Assembly: GCF_013407855.1 (NCBI RefSeq)
Contig: NZ_JACBZH010000001.1
Location: 5,766,001-5,830,000 of the forward strand
Origin: Actinopolymorpha rutila
Lineage (GTDB): Bacteria > Actinomycetota > Actinomycetes > Propionibacteriales > Actinopolymorphaceae
DNA: 64,000 nucleotides
Direction of reading: 5' to 3'
Part shown: in pieces, positions 27,888 through 35,867 of the stretch
Numbering within the stretch: the stretch's first letter is position 1
Layout of the letters: every line of letters starts with the position of its first letter
Made by a program: the position numbers and the translations under genes
Notes under the pieces: model-generated
Told to the model about the DNA's origin: nothing
Database searches by the model: none
What the model saw: only the letters and a program-made list of their open reading frames with translations

Positions 27888-30439
27888 GCCGTACCTCCCT
27901 GACTGGCGGTCGAGCCGGCGGCCGACCCGTTCGGAGACTGCTGGTCGTGGCCCGTCGCCGCGTGGTCGACGGTCTGCGGCGCCCGCTCGGCCCGGGCGAC
28001 GTCCACCAGCGCGCCGGCGTCGACGCCGAGCGTGTCGTACACGTGCGACCCCGTGGAGTGGGTCGGCACCCACACCACCTGGTCGGGCAGGTCGGCGACG
28101 GCGACCGGCAGGTGCAGCCGGCCGCGTGCCGTGGAGACCTCCACCGAGTCGCCCTCGACGACACCGAGGGCCGTCGCGGTCGTCGCGGACAGGCGGGCCC
28201 GCACCGGGCGGGCGGTGCCGGCGAGGTTGGGCTCCCCGGCCAGCAGGGCACCGTCGTCGATCAGCTGGGGCCAGGTCGCGAGGACCGCCTCACCCGCGCT
28301 CGGCTGGGCCGGCTCGGGTGCGGGCAGCCGCGGCGGCACCGCGCGGGTGCCGTCCCAGGCACCCAGCTCGGTCAGCTCGGCGCGGGCGCCCTCGACGGTG
28401 GTGAAGCCGAGCGGCGCGTCCAGCTCGTCGGCGAGTCCGGCCAGCACCCACAGGTCGGGCTGCTGTCCGCCCTCGGCGAGCGCCCGCTCGAACGGGCGGG
28501 CGCGGCCCTCCCAGTCGACGAACGAACCGGCCTTCTCGGCCACCGCGGCGACCGGGAACACCACGTCGGCGTACTTCGTGACCTCGGTCGGGGACAGCTC
28601 CAGGCTGACCACGAACCCGGCCCGCTCCAGCCCGGCGCGCGCGGCGGCCGGGTCTGGCAGGTCGTCGATCTCGACACCGCCGACCACCAGCGCACCCAGC
28701 TCGCCGTCGGCGGCCTCGGTGAGCATGGTCGAGGCGTCCCTGCCGGGCTCGATCGGCAGGTCGCCGACGCCCCACGCCGCGGCCACGTCGACCCGGGCGG
28801 CCGCGTCGAAGCTCGGCCGGCCGCCGGGCAGCAGGTGCGGGAGGCAGCCCGCGTCCACCGCACCCCGCTCACCGGCGCGGCGGGGAACCCAGGCGAGACG
28901 CGCACCGGTCTCCTCCGCCAGCCGCAGTACGGCCGACAGCGCACCGGAGGACCCAGCCAGGCGGGACCCGACCAGGATCACGGCGTTGTCGCCGCGCAGC
29001 GCCTCGGCGGCGGCCCGGCCGGCCTCGTCGAGACCGCTCTCCGCACCGCCACCGTGGAGGGCGTCCAGGAACTCCGCCTCCGTGCCGGGCGCGGCCCGCA
29101 GCAGCGAGCCGGACAGCTTCTCGAGTCCGGACGTGGTGTACGGAGCCATCGCGGTGACGGTGGTCCCGCCCTTGCTGACCGCCTTGCGGAGCCGCAGGAA
29201 GACGATCGGCGCCTCCTCCTCGACCTCCAGGCCGACCAGCAGGACCGCGCTCGCGCGCTCCAGGTCGCGGTAGGTCACGCCGAGGCCGGTGCCGGCGACG
29301 GCGGCGCTGAGGAAGTCGGCCTCCTCGTGGGAGTGCGGCCGGGAACGGAAGTCGACGTTGTTGGTGTTCAGCGCCACCCGGGCGAACTTGGAGTAGGCGT
29401 AGGCGTCCTCCAGCGTCACCCGGCCGCCGGTCAGCACACCGGTGCGACCGCGGGCGGCGGCCAGCCCCTCGGCGGCCACCCGGAACGCCTCCGACCACGA
29501 GGCCGGACGCAGCTCACCGGTGTCCTCGTCGCGGACCAGCGGGTGGGTGAGGCGCTCGGTCGACGCGGCGTACCGGAAGCCGAACCGGCCCTTGTCGCAG
29601 ATCCACTCCTCGTTGACCTCGGGGTCGTCGCCGGCCAGCCGGCGCATGACCTTGCCGCGCCGGTGGTCGGTGCGGATCGAGCAGCCGTTGGAGCAGTGCT
29701 CGCAGGTGCCCGGCGTGGACACCAGGTCGAACGGGCGGGAGCGGAAGCGGTACTGCGCGCTGGTGAGCGCACCGACCGGGCAGATCTGGATGGTGTTGCC
29801 GGAGAAGTAGCTGGAGAACGGCTCCTTCTCGTAGATGCCGACCTGCTGCAGCGCGCCGCGCTCGAGGAGCTCGATGAACGGGTCGCCGGCCACCTGCTTG
29901 GAGAAGCGGGTGCACCGTGCGCACAGAACGCAGCGCTCGCGGTCGAGCAGCACCTGGCTGGAGATGTTGATCGGCTTGGGATAGGTGCGCTTCACCTCGG
30001 TGAAGCGGCTCTCCGGCCGGCCGTTGCTCATCGCCTGGTTCTGCAGCGGGCACTCGCCGCCCTTGTCGCAGACCGGGCAGTCCAGCGGGTGGTTGATCAG
30101 CAGGAACTCCATGATTCCCTGCTGCGCCTTGTCGGCCGTACCGGACGTCAACTGGGACTTGACGACCATGCCCTCGGCGACCTCGATCGTGCAGGAGGCC
30201 TGCGGCTTGGGGAAGCCGCGCCCGTTGCCCGCGTCGGGAATGTCGACCAGGCACTGCCGGCAGGCACCCACCGGGTCCAGCAGCGGGTGGTCGCAGAACC
30301 TCGGGATCTGCACCCCGATCATCTCCGCGGCCCGGATCACCAGGGTGCCCTTCGGCACGCTCACCTTGACGTCGTCGATGGTGAGCGTGACGAGGTTCTC
30401 CACCTCGGCCGACGTCTGGTCGGACGCCTGCACTGTCAT
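27884..30439 (-). CDS. nuoG: NADH-quinone oxidoreductase subunit G
   Basis: Largest peripheral subunit, 851 residues, carrying several iron-sulfur clusters. In order: the [2Fe-2S] domain (DHPLLDPVGACRQCLVDIPD, then a cysteine in QASCTIEVAEG), the His/Cys motif HPLDCPVCDKGGECPLQNQA, a [4Fe-4S] site CVLCARCTRFSKQVAGD, and a second four-cysteine site in CEHCSNGCSI and WICDKGRFGFRY. The rest is a molybdopterin-oxidoreductase-like domain that has lost its cofactor role. The start is the ATG in the ATGA overlap with nuoF; longer readings upstream lie inside nuoF. It is cytoplasmic, between NuoF/E and NuoI. Confidence 0.95.
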   Translation of the reverse strand: MTVQASDQTSAEVENLVTLTIDDVKVSVPKGTLVIRAAEMIGVQIPRFCDHPLLDPVGACRQCLVDIPDAGNGRGFPKPQASCTIEVAEGMVVKSQLTSGTADKAQQGIMEFLLINHPLDCPVCDKGGECPLQNQAMSNGRPESRFTEVKRTYPKPINISSQVLLDRERCVLCARCTRFSKQVAGDPFIELLERGALQQVGIYEKEPFSSYFSGNTIQICPVGALTSAQYRFRSRPFDLVSTPGTCEHCSNGCSIRTDHRRGKVMRRLAGDDPEVNEEWICDKGRFGFRYAASTERLTHPLVRDEDTGELRPASWSEAFRVAAEGLAAARGRTGVLTGGRVTLEDAYAYSKFARVALNTNNVDFRSRPHSHEEADFLSAAVAGTGLGVTYRDLERASAVLLVGLEVEEEAPIVFLRLRKAVSKGGTTVTAMAPYTTSGLEKLSGSLLRAAPGTEAEFLDALHGGGAESGLDEAGRAAAEALRGDNAVILVGSRLAGSSGALSAVLRLAEETGARLAWVPRRAGERGAVDAGCLPHLLPGGRPSFDAAARVDVAAAWGVGDLPIEPGRDASTMLTEAADGELGALVVGGVEIDDLPDPAAARAGLERAGFVVSLELSPTEVTKYADVVFPVAAVAEKAGSFVDWEGRARPFERALAEGGQQPDLWVLAGLADELDAPLGFTTVEGARAELTELGAWDGTRAVPPRLPAPEPAQPSAGEAVLATWPQLIDDGALLAGEPNLAGTARPVRARLSATTATALGVVEGDSVEVSTARGRLHLPVAVADLPDQVVWVPTHSTGSHVYDTLGVDAGALVDVARAERAPQTVDHAATGHDQQSPNGSAAGSTASQGGTA

Positions 30440-31758
30440 ACGCCAACTCCTGCGGTCGCAGTCTCGGCCCCGAACAATGTGGCGGCGGCCGGGTCGAACG
30501 GGCAGCCGCCGTGTTCGAAGTGCGCGACGTAATCGTCGCGGAAGAACTTGATGGACGACATGATCGGCGCGACGGCACCGTCGGCCAGGGCGCAGAACGA
30601 CCTGCCGGCGATGTTGTCGCACAGGTCGAGCAGCGTCTCCAGGTCGTCGGTGCTCCCCTCGCCCCGCTCCAGGCGTTCGAGGATCTGCACCAGCCACCAG
30701 GTGCCCTCCCGGCAGGGAGTGCACTTGCCGCACGACTCGTGCTTGTAGAACTCCGTCCACCGCAGCACCGCCCGCACCGCGCAGGTGGTGTCGTCGAACA
30801 TCTGCAGGGCGCGGGTGCCGAGCATGCTGCCGGCGCCCATCATCCCCTCGTAGTCGAGCGGCACGTCGAGGTGTTCGGCGGTGAGCATCGGCGTGGAGGA
30901 GCCGCCCGGCGTCCAGAACTTCAGCTGGTGCCCGGCGCGGATGCCGCCGGCCAGGTCGAGCAGCTCGCGCAGGGTGATGCCCAGCGGGCCCTCGTACTGT
31001 CCCGGCCGCTCGACGTGCCCGGACAGGGAGTAGATGACGTGGCCCTTGCTCTTCTCGGTCCCCATGCCGGCGAACCATTCCGGTCCGTTGGCGACGATGG
31101 CCGGAACCGAGGCGATGGACTCGACGTTGTTGATGACAGTGGGCGAGGCGTACAGACCCGCGACGGCCGGGAAGGGCGGCCGCAGCCGAGGCTGACCCCG
31201 GCGACCCTCCAGCGAGTCGAGCAGGGCGGTCTCCTCACCACAGATGTAGGCGCCCGCGCCCGCGTGCACCACGACGTCGAGGTCGTAGCCGGTGTCGAGG
31301 ATGTTGCGGCCGATGTAGCCCGCGGCGTAGGCCTCCTGCACCGCCTGCTGCAGCCGGCGGATGACGTGCAGCACCTCACCGCGTACGTAGATGAACGCCT
31401 GCCGCGCGCGGATGGCGTACGCCGAGATGATGACGCCCTCCACCAGCGTGTGCGGGCTGGCCATCATCAGCGGGATGTCCTTGCAGGTGCCCGGCTCGGA
31501 CTCGTCGGCGTTGACGACGAGGTAGCGCGGCTTGTCACCGAGCGGCGGCAGGAAGCCCCACTTCATCCCGGTGGGGAAGCCGGCGCCGCCCCGACCGCGC
31601 AGGCCGGAGTCCTTGACCATGGCCACGACCTCTTCGGGCTCGCGGCCGAACGCCTGCCTGAGCGCTTCGTACCCGCCCTGGTCGGCGTAGGCACGCATGG
31701 TCCACGAACCCTGCCGGCCCCAGTTGGCCGTGAGAACCGGCGCAAGCGGATCGGTCAT
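30436..31758 (-). CDS. nuoF: NADH-quinone oxidoreductase subunit F
   Basis: The NADH- and FMN-binding subunit, 440 residues, where electrons enter complex I. The glycine-rich NADH loop is present (GLRGRGGAGFPTGMKWGF), as are the FMN-binding NADESEPGTCKDIPLMMASP and YICGEETALLDSLEGRRGQP. Near the C-terminus the [4Fe-4S] ligands appear in HESCGKCTPCREGTWW with the fourth cysteine in SFCALADGA. Start and stop overlap nuoE and nuoG. Confidence 0.96.
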   Translation of the reverse strand: MTDPLAPVLTANWGRQGSWTMRAYADQGGYEALRQAFGREPEEVVAMVKDSGLRGRGGAGFPTGMKWGFLPPLGDKPRYLVVNADESEPGTCKDIPLMMASPHTLVEGVIISAYAIRARQAFIYVRGEVLHVIRRLQQAVQEAYAAGYIGRNILDTGYDLDVVVHAGAGAYICGEETALLDSLEGRRGQPRLRPPFPAVAGLYASPTVINNVESIASVPAIVANGPEWFAGMGTEKSKGHVIYSLSGHVERPGQYEGPLGITLRELLDLAGGIRAGHQLKFWTPGGSSTPMLTAEHLDVPLDYEGMMGAGSMLGTRALQMFDDTTCAVRAVLRWTEFYKHESCGKCTPCREGTWWLVQILERLERGEGSTDDLETLLDLCDNIAGRSFCALADGAVAPIMSSIKFFRDDYVAHFEHGGCPFDPAAATLFGAETATAGVGV

Positions 31759-32636
31759 CGCTGTCCCCTCTCACCGTCGGCGCTGCCCGCGGAACCCGCG
31801 TTGCCCGCGTTGTCGGCGTTCTCCGCACCGCTTTCGGGCGTCTCGGGCCGGTTGCCCGGGCCCCTGCCGCCTCCACCGACGCCGGCCTCGGCGGCCCGCG
31901 ACTCGCTCTCGGCGCGGGTGGTGTCGGTCTCGGCCGCGGTCCGGGTCGCCTCTTCGGGAGTGGCGCTCCGGGTGGTCAGGTCGGGCGCCGCCGCGGCGAC
32001 GTTCCCGCCGGCGGTCCAGCCGCGCTCGTGCGCCAGCCGCAGACCGGCCAGCGACGCCTCACCGGCCGACGGACCTTCGTCCGCGCGGCCGTCGGGGAAG
32101 CCGGCCAGCACCCGCTCGGCCTGCCGCCAGGTGCACACCCGCGCACCCCGGTCGGCCTCCACCTCGGCGCCGGCCCGCAGGTCGTCGACGAGCTTGCGGG
32201 CCCGGTCGGGGGTCATGTTGTCGAAGAACTCCCAGTTGACCATCACCACGGGGGCGAAGTCGCAGGCGGCGTTGCACTCGACGTGTTCGAGGGTGACCTT
32301 GCCGTCCTCGGTGGTCTCGTCGTTGCCGATCCCGAGGTGGTCCTTCAGCCCGGCCATGATCTGGTCGCCGCCCATCACCGCGCACAGCGTGTTGGTGCAC
32401 ACGCCGACGTGGTAGTCGCCGACCGGGCGCCGCTTGTACATGGTGTAGAAGGTCGCCACAGCCGCGACCTCGGCCGCGGTGATGTCGAGCAGCTCGGCAC
32501 ACACCTCGATGCCGTCCGGGCTGACGAAGCCCTCCTCGCTCTGGACGAGGTGCAGCATCGGCAGCAGCGCCGAACGCGGCTGGGGGTAGCGCGCGATGAT
32601 CTCCCGCATCTCCGCACGCGTCTTCTCGGTGATCAA
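31755..32636 (-). CDS. nuoE: NADH-quinone oxidoreductase subunit E, with long acidic tail
   Basis: The 24-kDa-type [2Fe-2S] subunit that partners NuoF. The four ligand cysteines are visible in VCTNTLCAVMGGDQIM and VECNAACDFAPVVMVN, within a thioredoxin-like domain of about 165 residues. The protein continues to 293 residues. The last 100 or so are Ala/Glu/Gly/Thr-rich with a short repeat (NADNAGNAGSAGSAD) and are likely unstructured. Most NuoE stop soon after the cluster domain. Both ends overlap the neighbouring nuo genes. Confidence 0.95.
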   Translation of the reverse strand: MITEKTRAEMREIIARYPQPRSALLPMLHLVQSEEGFVSPDGIEVCAELLDITAAEVAAVATFYTMYKRRPVGDYHVGVCTNTLCAVMGGDQIMAGLKDHLGIGNDETTEDGKVTLEHVECNAACDFAPVVMVNWEFFDNMTPDRARKLVDDLRAGAEVEADRGARVCTWRQAERVLAGFPDGRADEGPSAGEASLAGLRLAHERGWTAGGNVAAAAPDLTTRSATPEEATRTAAETDTTRAESESRAAEAGVGGGGRGPGNRPETPESGAENADNAGNAGSAGSADGERGQR

Positions 32637-33994
32637 CGGTCCACTCCACCCATCACGGGGTCGATGCTCGCGACCGCGACGATGACGTCGGCCACCATGC
32701 TGCCCTCACACATGGCCGCCGCGGTCTGCAGGTTGACGAAGGACGGGTCGCGGAAGTGGGCCCGGAACGGCCGGGTACCACCGTCGGACACCAGGTGGCA
32801 GGCCAGCTCGCCGCGGGGGGACTCCACCGCGAAGTAGGCCTGGCCGGCCGGCACGCGGAAGCCCTCGGTCACCAGCTTGAAGTGGTGGATGAGCGCTTCC
32901 ATCGACTCGCCCATGATGTGCTTGATGTGGTCGAGGGAGTTGCCCAGGCCGTCGGAGCCGATCGCCAGCTGGCTGGGCCAGGCGACCTTCTTGTCGGCGA
33001 CCATCACCGGGCCGGGCTTCTCCAGGCGTTCGATGCACTGCTCGACGATCTTCAGGCTCTCGTGCATCTCGTCCAGCCGGATGCGGAACCGGCCGTAGGA
33101 GTCGGAGGTGTCCCACGTCTTCACCTCGAAGTCGTAGGTCTCGTAGCCCCAGTACGGCTGGGTCTTGCGCAGGTCCCACGGGTAGCCGGTCGCCCGCAGC
33201 ACCGGACCGCTGGCGCCGAGCGCCATGCAGCCGGTGAGGTCGAGGTAGCCGTTTCCGGCCAGGCGGCCCTTGAAGATGGGGTTCTCGTTGCACAGCGCGG
33301 CGTACTCGGGCAGGTGCTTGCGCATCCACACGATGTAGTCGCGGATGGCGTCCAGGGCGCCGTCGGGCAGGTCCTGGGAGACACCGCCGGGACGGATGTA
33401 CGCGTGGTTCATCCGCAGGCCGGTGATCAGCTCGAACAGGTCGAGCGTCTTCTCCCGCTCACGGAAGCCGATCGTCATCACGGTGAGGGCGCCGATCTCC
33501 ATGCCGCCGGTGGCGATCGCCACCAGGTGGGAGGAGATGCGGTTGAGCTCCATCATCAGGACGCGGAGGACCTGTGCCCGCTCGGGGATGTCGTCCTCGA
33601 TGCCGAGCAGCTTCTCCATCGCGCCGACGTAGGCGGCCTCGTTGTAGAACGGCGAGAGGTAGTCCATCCGGGTGCAGAACGTGACGCCCTGCGTCCACGT
33701 CCGGTATTCCATGTTCTTCTCGATACCGGTGTGGAGGTAGCCGATCCCGCACCGCATGTCCTTCACGGTCTCGCCGTCCAGCTCCAGGATCAGCCGGAGG
33801 ACGCCGTGCGTGGACGGGTGCTGCGGGCCCATGTTGACCACGACGCGCTCGTCGTCGGCCTCGGCGGCGCCCTGCACCACGGAGTCCCAGTCCTGACCGG
33901 TGACGGTGAAGACCTGGCCCTCGGTGGTGTCCCGGCTGCCGGCGTACGGGTCCTGCTGCTCGGTGTGCTGGGTGTGCTCTTGTTGCGTAGTCAT
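32633..33994 (-). CDS. nuoD: NADH-quinone oxidoreductase subunit D
   Basis: The 49-kDa-type subunit, 453 residues, which lines the quinone pocket and descends from the hydrogenase large subunit. Family segments are MGPQHPSTHGVLRLILELDG with the quinone-site histidine, CGIGYLHTGIEKNMEYRTWT, RMDYLSPFYNEAAYVGAMEK and AYFAVESPRGELACHLVSDG. The C-terminus ends in VASIDPVMGGVDR, the normal form. The start shares a base with the nuoC stop (TGATG), so translation is tightly coupled. The first 40 residues are a Gln/Thr/Glu-rich leader. Confidence 0.96.
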   Translation of the reverse strand: MTTQQEHTQHTEQQDPYAGSRDTTEGQVFTVTGQDWDSVVQGAAEADDERVVVNMGPQHPSTHGVLRLILELDGETVKDMRCGIGYLHTGIEKNMEYRTWTQGVTFCTRMDYLSPFYNEAAYVGAMEKLLGIEDDIPERAQVLRVLMMELNRISSHLVAIATGGMEIGALTVMTIGFREREKTLDLFELITGLRMNHAYIRPGGVSQDLPDGALDAIRDYIVWMRKHLPEYAALCNENPIFKGRLAGNGYLDLTGCMALGASGPVLRATGYPWDLRKTQPYWGYETYDFEVKTWDTSDSYGRFRIRLDEMHESLKIVEQCIERLEKPGPVMVADKKVAWPSQLAIGSDGLGNSLDHIKHIMGESMEALIHHFKLVTEGFRVPAGQAYFAVESPRGELACHLVSDGGTRPFRAHFRDPSFVNLQTAAAMCEGSMVADVIVAVASIDPVMGGVDR

Positions 33995-34740
33995 CAGCTG
34001 TATGACCTCCGCTCGTCCGGAGGCGGAATGGTCGCGCCCTTGTACTCGACGGGAATGCCGCCCAACGGGTAATCCTTGCGCTGCGGGTGACCCGGCCAGT
34101 CGTCGGGCATCTCGATCCGGGTCAGGCCCGGGTGCCCGTCGTAGACGATTCCGAAGAAGTCGTAGGTCTCGCGCTCGTGCCAGTCGGCGGTGGGGTAGAC
34201 CCCGACGACCGACGGGACGTGCGGGTCGGCGTCGGGGCAGCTCACCTCGAGCCGGATCCGGCGGTTGTGGGTCATGGAAAGCAGGTGGTAGACGGAGTGC
34301 AGCTCGCGCCCGGTGTCGCCCGGGTAGTGCACGCCGGAGACCCCGCTGCAGAACTCGTACCGCAGCGCCGGGTCGTCGCGGAGGGTACGTACGACGCTCA
34401 GCAGGTGTGCCCGCCGGACGTGGAACGTGATCTCGCCCCGGTCGACGACGACCTTCTCGATCGCCTCGTCGAACCCCTGGCCGCCATGGTCGGGCAGGGC
34501 CGCGTCCAGCCGCTCGGCCAGCTCGTCGAACCAGCCGCCGTAGGGCGGTGCGGTCCCACCCGGCAGCGCGACCGTGCGCACCAGCCGGCCGTAGCCGGAG
34601 GTGTCACCGGTGCCGCCCGCCCCGAACGAACCGTGGCGTAGGCCGATCACCTCCGGAGGGGTCGGCTCCCTGCGGCTCGGCAGGTTTTCCTGCGCGTCGC
34701 CGGGCTGCTGCCCGTCGGCAGGCTGTCGTTCGTCGCTCAC
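33994..34740 (-). CDS. nuoC: NADH-quinone oxidoreductase subunit C
   Basis: The 30-kDa-type peripheral subunit, 248 residues. The catalytic-arm domain is clear: GVHYPGDTGRELHSVYHLLS, VVGVYPTADWHERETYDFFG and the signature IEMPDDWPGHPQRKDYPLGG. The first 75 residues are an extra hydrophilic leader rich in Gln, Gly and Pro. I chose the GTG at 34740 because it overlaps the nuoB stop (GTGA). The frame is open further upstream, but that stretch is the shadow of nuoB. Confidence 0.94.
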   Translation of the reverse strand: MSDERQPADGQQPGDAQENLPSRREPTPPEVIGLRHGSFGAGGTGDTSGYGRLVRTVALPGGTAPPYGGWFDELAERLDAALPDHGGQGFDEAIEKVVVDRGEITFHVRRAHLLSVVRTLRDDPALRYEFCSGVSGVHYPGDTGRELHSVYHLLSMTHNRRIRLEVSCPDADPHVPSVVGVYPTADWHERETYDFFGIVYDGHPGLTRIEMPDDWPGHPQRKDYPLGGIPVEYKGATIPPPDERRSYS

Positions 34741-35291
34741 CGAAGCAGCCCCTTCATCTGCGAGGTCGGCGCGGCCTCCAGCGCGAGGCTCTCGTGCTCC
34801 TCGAGCTCCTGCCGCTTGTGGACGCCGAGCTTCCCGGCCTGGATCTTCTCGTGCAGCTTGATGATCGCGTCCAGCAGCATCTCCGGCCGCGGCGGGCAGC
34901 CGGGCAGGTAGATGTCGACCGGGACGACGTGGTCGACGCCCTGCACGATCGCGTAGTTGTTGAACATGCCGCCGCTGGAGGCGCACACCCCCATCGCCAG
35001 CACCCACTTGGGCTCGGGCATCTGGTCGTAGATCTGGCGCAGCACCGGGGCCATCTTCTGGCTCACCCGGCCGGCGACGATCATCAGGTCGGCCTGCCGC
35101 GGCGAGGCGCGGAAGACCTCCATGCCCCAGCGGGCGGTGTCGTAGCGGGGGCCGCCGGTCGTCATCATCTCGATGGCGCAGCAGGCCAGGCCGAACGTCG
35201 CGGGCCACACCGACGCCTTGCGGAAGTAGCCCACGATGCCCTCGACCGTGGTCAGGGCGACCCCGGCGGGCAGCTTCTCTTCGATGCCCAT
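34737..35291 (-). CDS. nuoB: NADH-quinone oxidoreductase subunit B
   Basis: The subunit that carries cluster N2, the last electron donor to the quinone, 184 residues. The cluster ligands are present: the adjacent cysteines in FGLACCAIEMMTTGGPRYD, one in AMGVCASSGGMFNNYAIVQG and one in YLPGCPPRPEMLLDAII. The quinone-facing RQADLMIVAGRVSQKMAP is also normal. A short C-terminal extension follows. The gap to nuoA is 46 bp, one of the few in the operon. Confidence 0.96.
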   Translation of the reverse strand: MGIEEKLPAGVALTTVEGIVGYFRKASVWPATFGLACCAIEMMTTGGPRYDTARWGMEVFRASPRQADLMIVAGRVSQKMAPVLRQIYDQMPEPKWVLAMGVCASSGGMFNNYAIVQGVDHVVPVDIYLPGCPPRPEMLLDAIIKLHEKIQAGKLGVHKRQELEEHESLALEAAPTSQMKGLLR

Positions 35292-35337
35292 GGCTCTCAG
35301 CTCTCTTCCGTACGGCGGACCAGGTGCGGGGTGCTGC

Positions 35338-35697
35338 TCAGTCCCATTCCAGGCCCCCGCGGCGCCAGACGTACGCGTAGGCGACGAACACGGTCAGGAT
35401 GAACAGGACCATCTCGACCAGGCCGAACAGCGCCATCGAGTCGAAGGCGACCGCCCAGGGGTAGAGGAAGATGATCTCGATGTCGAAGACGATGAACAGC
35501 ATCGCGGTGATGTAGTACTTCACCGGGAAGCGGCCACCGCCGGCCGGCTGCGGAGTGGGTTCGATCCCACACTCGTACGACTCGACCTTGGCCCGGTTGT
35601 AGCGCTTCGGTCCCATGACGGAGCCGGCCACGGCGGAGACAACCGCGAAGCCGCCGCCGAGCAGAAGCAGAATGAGAATCGGCACATAGGGGTTCAC
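35338..35697 (-). CDS. nuoA: NADH-quinone oxidoreductase subunit A
   Basis: Small three-helix membrane subunit of complex I, 119 residues, first gene of nuoA-N. Marks are the loop YNRAKVESYECGIEPTPQP with the conserved Glu and Cys near the quinone pocket, the helix YYITAMLFIVFDIEIIFLYP and the C-terminal third helix. The GTG start at 35697 follows a GGGGAG site about 10 bp upstream. A TAGGAT -10 element lies about 50 bp upstream, so this is the likely operon start. Confidence 0.95.
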   Translation of the reverse strand: MNPYVPILILLLLGGGFAVVSAVAGSVMGPKRYNRAKVESYECGIEPTPQPAGGGRFPVKYYITAMLFIVFDIEIIFLYPWAVAFDSMALFGLVEMVLFILTVFVAYAYVWRRGGLEWD

Positions 35698-35748
35698 GCC
35701 GACCTGCTCCCCTTTCTGGCTGTTGTCGTACCGGCCCCCGGGGTGGTC

Positions 35749-35754
35749 ATCCTA
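35749..35754 (-). promoter_or_regulatory. Probable -10 element of the nuo operon
   Basis: On the minus strand this reads TAGGAT, matching the actinobacterial -10 pattern, and predicts a transcript start near 35742 with a leader of about 45 bases before nuoA. The -35 region is weak. Confidence 0.4.
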
Positions 35755-35778
35755 GGACTCCCTCGCCCGGTGGGTTTC

Positions 35779-35803
35779 GGCCGGCCGTGCCGGTTGGCCG
35801 GCC
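35779..35803 (-). terminator. GC-rich hairpin between menJ and nuoA
   Basis: Two GGCCGGCC octamers (35779-35786 and 35796-35803) are complementary and extend by one more pair, giving a 9-bp stem with a loop of about 9 bases. No T-run follows, as is common in high-GC actinobacteria. It lies about 65 bp after the menJ stop and could terminate menJ transcription or weaken read-through into nuo. Confidence 0.45.
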
Positions 35804-35813
35804 GGTTGTCTGG

Positions 35814-35856
35814 GTGGAACGTGCTGTGGAACCTGGTGTGGAACGTCGTGTGGAAC
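35814..35856. repeat. Four GTGGAAC heptamers at exact 12-bp spacing
   Basis: GTGGAAC occurs at 35814, 35826, 35838 and 35850 (GTTCCAC on the minus strand). The intervening pentamers are similar but not identical. The array begins 12 bp after the menJ stop and lies about 115 bp upstream of nuoA, on the distal side of the hairpin. The regular spacing suggests either a minisatellite or a phased protein-binding array. Confidence 0.7.
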
Positions 35857-35867
35857 TCGCATGATCG

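Noticed and set aside
27947..30532. Long open frame (861 codons) on the plus strand antisense to nuoG
   Set aside because: It is a shadow of the GC-rich codons of nuoG: Arg/Gly/Val/His-rich, no domain, and nuoG has every expected cluster motif.
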